Below, piece after piece: positions 57,759-64,000 of a DNA stretch of 64,000 bases. The DNA lies in NCBI GenBank assembly GCA_009809945.1, contig WTPW01000196.1:400771-464770 (forward strand), given 5' to 3'. How positions within the stretch are numbered: the stretch's first letter is position 1; the number at the start of each line of letters is the position of its first letter. Source of the stretch: Gigaspora margarita. Taxonomy: Eukaryota; Glomeromycota; Glomeromycetes; Diversisporales; Gigasporaceae. Below the pieces are notes generated by a model. The model worked only from the letters and a program-made list of their open reading frames with translations. It had not been told where the DNA came from and ran no database searches. Position numbers and translations under genes: made by a program.

Positions 57759-58459
57759 TAGGGTGTCCAGAATTATGCGATGCTATGCTATGCGCATAAT
57801 TGACCATTTTTTCGCATCGCATATGCTTCGCATAATTAAGCAAAAAAAAGCATTCAGGGCACGTGGCTAAAATATGATTGGTAGATATGATTTTTGAGAT
57901 AGGATAGCTAAACTAAAAAATTTCGCTAGCCAATCAGATTTCGAGATCAGGTGTAATGTGAAAAAAGTTCAAGAAACAAAAATAAATGAAAAAATCACCC
58001 ATAAAACGAAATTCGCCTATGAAAATGACTTCTGCGTACTAATAAATAATTTTCCTTGCAGTATAAAATAACCTTCTAACCCCAACCTACTACAATACCC
58101 TTACCCTAACCTAATAGCGAAATGTTTTATTTAGCGAAATTTTTTAGGCGAAATGTTTTTTATTAGCGAAATTTTTTAGACTGGTATTGCTAGTCCTATA
58201 GATAGCGAATGCGGAAAAAATTCCAAAAAGTTCCGGTGTAGAAAATGGACGAACTGAAAATACGAGCAAGGTTGAGACAATTTTTTGATCAATATCCGAA
58301 TAATTCCGAGGATGGTATATGTTGCATAACACTACAAAGATCGCATAATCTATTTAAATATTTCGCATAATCTTAAATTTATTTCGCATTCAACGCATAA
58401 TTGACCTCGGTCAAATCGCATAATTTACCTCATCGCATCGCATAATCCTGGACACCCTA
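57759..58459. mobile_element. hAT-type non-autonomous element, 701 bp, CGCATAAT repeats
   Basis: TAGGGTGTCCAGAATTATGC on the left faces GCATAATCCTGGACACCCTA on the right. The flanks ATTAACAC (57751-57758) and ATCAACAC (58460-58467) are an 8 bp duplication with one mismatch. At least ten copies of (T/C)GCATAATT-type motifs sit near the two ends, likely binding sites for a hAT transposase encoded elsewhere. The interior includes ATACCCTTACCCTAACCTAA. No coding frame. Confidence 0.9.
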
Positions 58460-58467
58460 ATCAACAC

Positions 58468-59020
58468 GGTCCGCCGATTCCCGTGCCTACTCGAACCATG
58501 CACGTGCAACCCGACCCATAGCACGTGCCACTCGACCACGTGCCTATACACTGTTTTTCCGTGCGATCCCGGACCACTTTTATTATAGGGGTATCTATCG
58601 GGAGCTAACACTTCTACTCTAATTTCGAGGTTACAACTTAACGACGTTGAACTCTAACTGAGCTTTTCTTAAAAACTTCGAGCACGCAAGCTTCAGGACT
58701 ACTTTAGTGTGAAGACAAAAGATATCGTATTTATATTTTTACAGGACTGTCTAATTCTCTCTCATACTTGTTCTAACAAGTTATCAAGTTTGATAAATTT
58801 AACTAATTCGACTAATTAAACTAATTCGACTAATTAGATAAATCAATCAAACTTATTCGACATTCTTAACCTTCAAATCGTGTGAAACAGGTAATTTGAT
58901 TACTATACTAATTTTGGCTAGATTTTATCCGAGCCACCGCAACTAAATATACATCCCATGATACAAATAAAATTTTATTTTGAGCCACATTTTACCCCTT
59001 CATAACGTACACAAAATTTA
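58468..59020. other. Upstream region of the second kinase gene
   Basis: A CACGTG-rich GC patch (GCACGTGCAACCCGACC, GACCACGTGCC) lies at 58490-58570, and AACTAATTCGACTAATTAAA repeats at 58799-58840. No gene recognised. Confidence 0.4.
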
Positions 59021-59167
59021 CAGCGATTTTCCATATTTAGCACAACAAAGATATTTGTGTAACACTTAAGAAGGAAAATCAAACGTAACACTTGCAGTGG
59101 TAGTTTTCATTATAAAAACGATTTATGCTTTTTTTTTTTTTATTTATTTATTCTTTTTTAGCAGATT
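59021..59167 (+). promoter_or_regulatory. Promoter/leader of the second kinase gene
   Basis: CCATATTTAGCACAACAAAG, TGTAACACTT, AATCAAACGTAACACTT, TTTTCATTATAA and a T-rich run ending TTTTTAGCAGATTATG are all shared with the first gene, here without the MITE. The paired (C)GTAACACTT motifs are the best candidate regulatory sites. The T-rich run plus AGCAG could also be an intron acceptor in the leader. Confidence 0.55.
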
Positions 59168-62100
59168 ATGGCGGATGAATTTAAGGAATTAATTAATAAT
59201 ATTATTGATGAAGAAATCAATAAAATTAATAATGACGGCAATGATGTTATAAACAAATATGAATATAATTTATTTAAAAATTTTTCAGAAATCAATTCCC
59301 CTTTCTCCCCTTTTGGAAATGTTCGCAGAGCAACATGGGAAAACTCTACGGTTGTTCTTAAAAGCATAATCATTGATACTGATAAAATTGATAACGAGAT
59401 GGTTTGCGAGATAAGGGCTGCAATTAATTCCAATGAAATCATTCCTTTTGATAATACTATCAATAATAAAGCCAATGCGATAAGATTGTTCGTTAATGAA
59501 GTAATGATTTTTTTTTTGTTTTATGCATTACAGTCAACTCTTTCCGTAACGAACTGTTGGTTATAATTGTTAAAAACTGTTCGCTATATAAAATTCAAAA
59601 TTTTTAATTCATTATATTCAGAGTTCGTTATAAAAAGGTTCGATATAAAGAAAGTTGACTGTACCAATTTCCAGTATAATTCGATATTAATTTTCTCAAT
59701 ATATAGCTAAAAAGATTAGTTGCTGTTGATAAACATAAGCATCCGAATATTATTCGCTTCTATGGAATCACTAATGGTAATTAAACAGATAAAAGTTGAT
59801 TATTTTTTTAAAAAACAATATAATATTTATAAATTGATTATTATTATTTACTGAAACAGATTCCTCAAAGAATCAATATAACTTGATTTTGCAATTCGCG
59901 GCAGATGGGAATTTACATGATTATCTAAGAACGAATTTTAAGAAATTGCAATGGACCGATAAATTACGATGTGCGCATGAAATAGCAAAAGGACTATCAT
60001 TTTTACATGATTTAGACATTTTTCATCGAGATCTTGTAAGAACATCTTATGTTAAATATGTTTTTTAATTTATGCATATTAAATATTTTTTTTTTTTTTT
60101 GTTTCAAAGCATTCAAAAAATATTTTAGTTCACAATGATAACTTATTAATAGCAGATTTTGGATTATCCAAGCACATGAACGAAGTATCAATGTTTAAAG
60201 CTAGCGAAATGTTGGGATATTTAGAACCTCAATGCATTGTAAATCCTAGATATAAATGTGACAAGAGATCTGACATCTATAGTCTTGGAGTAATCTTTTG
60301 GGAGATTTCTAGCGGTAGGAAACCTTATGATTACTTCGGAACTAGATATGCTATTATTTTACATATAAGCAAAGGAGAAAGGGAAACTCCCGTTGAAGAC
60401 ACGCCAAAAGATTTTTGTTCCCTTTATCAACGTTGTTGGGATCAAGATCCTGAGAATCGCCCAGAAATTAAAATCGTTCTTGAAGAATTAAAAGATATGC
60501 GACTTTCTTTAATTGATGATCAAAAAGCTTTCCATGAAAAATGGATTGAAAGTAAAGTCATAAAAGGGGACATTATTGAGCATAATATTGATGAGTTTGA
60601 AGATTATAAACTCATCAGTAGAGGGGCTTCAAGTAAAGTTTATAGAGCAAGATATAAAAGTACGAAAAATATATGTGCATTGAAATTTATTGAAAAAAAT
60701 AGTCATACAAATAAAGAACTTGTTAATGAGGTTTGTAATATTTTATAAAGTTATTTAGGTAAAACATTTATATTATATACTAAAATGCACAATTGTACAA
60801 ACAATAAACAGTTAAATCATATGCTTTCTATAGAATCTCATGAGAATATAATTAAATTTTATGGTATCACATATGAAAGAGATAAAAAGGATCCAAATGT
60901 TGTTGAATATGTACTTATTCTTGAGTATGCGGATAATGGAACTTTAAGAGATTATTTGCAACAAAATTCGACTAAAATCGAATGGGAATTAAAGGTTCAA
61001 TTTGCAATTCAACTCGTTGAAGCCGTTAAATGGCTTCATTCTCATAACATTGTTCATGGTGATCTGGTAAATTTTTATTTGGTTATTTACTGTGCTTCAT
61101 GAAATTACTGTATAATTCTAATAAAGTTTGATAAATTTTTATTTTTTAAAGCATCCTAATAATATACTTATTCACCAAGAAATTTTAAAATTAGCTGATT
61201 TTGGATTATCACGACGTGTCATTGAAGCTTCAATGTCTCAAACAACTAGTGAAGTCTTCGGAGTCATACCCTATATTGATCCTCAATGTTTCATAACAGA
61301 ACCAAGCCAAAATGGAAGCACTCGCAGATATAGAAAGAATAAGAAATCAGATATTTACAGCATTGGGGTAATTCTTTGGGAGATATCAAGTGAAAAGCAA
61401 CCATTTAAGAATGAAGATTCGGCAAGTCTACCAGGAAGGATAGTAGACGGGCTACGGGAAAAACCAATTTCTGATACACCTCATGAATATGTTACTACTT
61501 ATACAAGTATGTTTTAATAATTATTTATAGTTTTTAGTAAATATTTTTATGGCTTTTATTCATAAGGATTTGCCTTTTTAGAATGTTGGCAAACAGTGCA
61601 AGATAATCGACCATCTATCGAAGAAGTAGCTATGATGTTTGAATGCTTTATTGTTCAAGACATCACGGAACATGACAATTTTGATATTTTCGATAGGTCA
61701 AGATTTGAAGAATTTATTACGAACGTTTTAGGAAATATAAATTTCGATATTGAATTAGATGCCACAGTATTTGGTCAGGATGAAATGACACTGTTTGTAT
61801 ATAATCTATATTCGACTTTTAATAAACTATTTAATGAAGGTAAATCAGTAAAGGATATAATAATTAATTATATATCCCAAAATAATAAATCAAATGAAGA
61901 AGTTTTTCAATGGTTATTAGAAAATAACAATCATCCAAGAAATACTTGCCTACTTGGATTATTTTATCGTTGGAATATTGGCACAAATGAAGATAGCATG
62001 GAATTTTTTAATTTATTTGTTGCTGCGGCAAATAAAGGAGATGCCAATGCACAATATTTTGTTGGGAGGTGTTATGCAGAAGGTTTGGGTGGCATCGGTA

Positions 62101-62525
62101 AGGATAAGAGAAAAGCAATTGAATGGTACACTACGGCAACTGACAATCAATGCGCAGCAGCGGAACATATGCTTGGAGAGTATTATTATAAACTTAGAAG
62201 ATATAACAAAGCATTTCATCACCTCAAAAGAGCAACTGAAAATGGAAATTACAAAGCATTAAATACTTTAGGACTATGTTATCAAAGAGGTCAAGGGACA
62301 GATACTAATGCGGCTGAAGGATTTGAATCATTTAAAAAGGCGGCATTATGGGGACTACCTACTTCACAATATGAACTTGGAAATTGTTACGAATACGGTA
62401 TAGGAACAGGAATAAATTTGAAAGAAGCATTACAATGGTACCAAAAGGCTACAAAAGCTAATTCTAATTATCGAATTCACCAAAAACGAGCAGAAATTAA
62501 AAGATCCAGTAATAATTATAGATAA
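59168..62525 (+). CDS. Double-kinase Sel1-repeat protein (kinase-kinase-Sel1)
   Basis: Seven exons: 59168-59500, 59707-59776, 59860-60035, 60110-60730, 60812-61066, 61152-61506 and 61582-62525, all with GT-AG introns, giving about 917 residues. Exon sizes and phases mirror the first gene at 48226. Kinase 1 (about 35-310): Lys65 in VVLK, intact HRD at 190-192, DFG. Kinase 2 (about 355-625): loop SRGASSKV, CALK lysine, HGD at 482-484 with the catalytic Asp kept, DFG at 501. Sel1 repeats from about 723 to 902, four or so, ending in a basic tail (KRAEIKRSSNNYR). There is no third kinase. The residues needed for phosphotransfer are better preserved than in kinases 1 and 2 of the paralogue. The two proteins match closely up to KRATENGN (near 62247) and then diverge, so the C-termini have different origins. 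Probably a cytosolic signalling kinase; partners are unknown. The ATG is supported by the shared leader AGCAGATT. Confidence 0.88.
59529..59663. mobile_element. MITE in intron 1 of the second kinase gene
   Basis: TACAGTCAACTCTTTCCGTA on the left faces ATAAAGAAAGTTGACTGTA on the right, with TA edges. Same insertion site as 48588-48746 but 24 bp shorter. Confidence 0.9.
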
Positions 62526-62580
62526 TTATTAATTCTAACCACAAAATTTTTTCCAACCCATTTTACAAAACTTTATGAAA

Positions 62581-62586
62581 AATAAA
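62581..62586 (+). terminator. AATAAA polyadenylation signal, second kinase gene
   Basis: AATAAA 56 bp after the stop codon, followed by a T-rich region. Confidence 0.5.
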
Positions 62587-63030
62587 CAGAATTTTATTTT
62601 AACACACATGTATTTAGTGCTCTTATTATGTATAATAGCTTAAAATATACTTATTTTTATAGTTAATATCATTAAATCATCTTTTTCATCATAGTAATTA
62701 CATGTTTATTTTTAACAGGACACTTAAATCAGGTTTTTTTTCACAATAAATAGTTTAAAAGATTAAATAAGTAAATTATTTGAAATAATCTTAATGACAA
62801 TAGATACGTGTAAAATTGTCCATATATATATATATATTAAGAGAGGGACTCACGCTCCAAAAATAATCGCTATGTTGAACTGATCTATGTTATTCTTCCT
62901 TTTGACTTCAATTACCTAGTTAATAAAATACAAAATATATATTATTCAGTATCCTACTATGATTGTGCTTGCCAAATAACAAGTACTTATTGGACAATTG
63001 TTTTTAATATAAAAAATGAATAAATAGTAT
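62587..63030. other. AT-rich intergenic sequence
   Basis: A (TA) run at 62823-62840 and no gene. The phrase TTGTTTTTAATATAAAAAAT at about 62999 is mirrored at 63446-63465 and may be the outer arm of the hairpin cluster that follows. Confidence 0.45.
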
Positions 63031-63034
63031 TTAT

Positions 63035-63420
63035 TCCCCAGCGAAGCGGGGAATAAATGCGTTATTCTCCCGTTTTATTAATTGACGGCCGGAGGCTATT
63101 TCCCAAAATAATCGTTGCAAAAATAACATGTAAATCCCCATAAAAAACAATTAATAAAACGGGGAATAACAAGCGTTACCGAGGAAATAACAAACATTGC
63201 TAGAAACTCGATTTTTTTATTGATCAAAGTAGTGATTATGAGTCGTAAAGCCCGTCATGATATCATATAAAAACGAAGAATAATACCCTTATTTCGCCGC
63301 TACGGGGAAATAACCCGGTAGATCTCCACCCTGCTGTGGCCCTTCGGGCCCCAGATGACCGGGGATGTACCTCTTATTCCCGCCGTTGCGGGAAATAAAT
63401 AGTACTTATTTAGCAGTCTA
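63035..63420. repeat. GC-rich hairpin cluster (TTATTCCCC...GGGGAATAA)
   Basis: Several short hairpins share one stem type: TTATTCCCCAGCGAAGCGGG then GAATAAA at 63032-63058; CGTTTTATTAATTG facing CAATTAATAAAACG; ATTTCGCCGCTACGGGGAAA; TTATTCCCGCCGTTGCGGGA. A GGCCCTTCGGGCC hairpin lies at 63337-63349. AATAGTA(T/C)TTATT marks both edges. It looks like a structured repeat element. No tRNA or rRNA identity recognised. Confidence 0.6.
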
Positions 63421-63491
63421 TAACTATCAAATTATACAAAATTATTTTTTATATTAAAAACAACTACCAAACAACTCAAGTCGTAGAATAC

Positions 63492-63802
63492 TGGATAATG
63501 CCGTTATTGTATGTGAAGCACCAATAACTTTCGTATCTGGCGGTGAAACTTAATCTATAGCCTTCGGGCAGGGTTGGCAATGGAGCCAATGGAGCTCAAT
63601 GGTTGTGCGAATGGAGCTCAAAAAACTAGTATCCATTGGCTCCATTCAGAGTTCCATTGGCTCCATTCGCAGCTCCATTGGGTTCCATTGAGCTCCATTG
63701 CCAACCCTGCCTTCGGGGTCCAGAATGGCATATTAAGTTAAATAACCAGATACGCGAATTATTTTTTCTTCATAATGATTAACGCGTTATCCTTTGGATC
63801 AC
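63492..63802. mobile_element. Older MITE hosting a younger hAT-type MITE
   Basis: GGATAATGCCGTTATTGTAT on the left loosely faces ATGATTAACGCGTTATCCTT on the right; TTTCGTATCTGGCGG and AACTTAAT are mirrored at AAGTTAAATAACCAGATACG. Split by the element at 63569-63709. Confidence 0.6.
63569..63709. mobile_element. hAT-type MITE, 141 bp, exact 8 bp duplication
   Basis: CAGGGTTGGCAATGGAGCCA faces GCTCCATTGCCAACCCTG. The direct repeats CCTTCGGG at 63561-63568 and 63710-63717 are identical. The interior is almost wholly made of (C/T)CATTGG(C/A)TCCATT and GGAGCTCAATGG motifs, i.e. repeated subterminal sites with no other cargo. Confidence 0.93.
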
Positions 63803-64000
63803 ATGTTAATCTTCATGAAAAAATAGTTTTTTGTTTTTAAAACATCTTTTTGCAGAAAAGTTTTAAGCAGAAATTATATATCTAATTTAAATTATTAAGC
63901 TAAATTATTTATTGTTACTAATAAAATATATTATTTTTTAATTAGTCTCAACTAAATAATAATAATAATAGAACTAATAAAAAATTTTGTTAATTGTAAG
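63803..64000. other. AT-rich sequence to the window edge, nothing recognised
   Basis: No gene seen; a short AATAATAATAATAATAG run at about 63955-63971. Confidence 0.5.

Noticed and set aside
63035..63420. Bacterial or organellar contamination
   Set aside because: GC-rich and hairpin-dense, but continuous with AT-rich host-like sequence, with no coding or rRNA/tRNA identity and framed by repeat edges.

Overview
The window is very AT-rich eukaryotic DNA, with spliced genes that have short GT-AG introns. It carries tandem kinase/Sel1 genes, a degraded LINE, many hAT, Tc1/mariner and foldback elements, and no bacterial operon signals. The kinase plus Sel1 gene family and this repeat style fit an arbuscular mycorrhizal fungus, most like Rhizophagus (Glomeromycotina). 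That assignment is inferred from protein and repeat style, not from a search.

Genes are few. At the left edge (50-594) are the last two exons of an AAA-type ATPase gene. At the right, two directly repeated paralogues lie at 48226-52655 and 59168-62525. Spliced by eye, the first encodes about 1,243 residues with the order kinase - kinase - Sel1 repeats - kinase. The second encodes about 917 residues with the order kinase - kinase - Sel1. They share six exon junctions in the same phases, promoter blocks and an intronic miniature transposon, so they are tandem duplicates. Their 3' ends differ from the middle of the Sel1 array, and their kinase active sites have drifted differently.

Almost everything between is transposon and foldback DNA. 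From 4.9 to 9.4 kb there is a foldback array and a tRNA-derived SINE-like element. From about 9.9 to 15.0 kb lies a degraded LINE on the minus strand (endonuclease, reverse transcriptase, RNase H, zinc knuckle) interrupted by a hAT-type MITE. A 5.3 kb hAT element at 19603-24903 has an exact 8 bp target duplication and a dead transposase; it sits inside an older MITE and has itself been hit by MITEs. From 25 to 45 kb there are palindromes, MITEs, an 83 bp satellite and a 2.3 kb hAT-type element. At 46.4 kb there is a likely solo LTR. Between the kinase genes lie a hAT-type foldback, a dead Tc1/mariner transposase inside a larger inverted-repeat element, and a 701 bp hAT-type element. The right edge holds GC-rich hairpins and a 141 bp hAT-type MITE.

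Two assembly gaps (15799-16739 and 34338-34772) are runs of N; the second lies inside a palindrome. The most unusual observations are the triple-kinase Sel1 fusion, the unequal active-site decay of the two paralogues, and telomere-like TTAGGG tracts in the loops of many otherwise unrelated MITEs.
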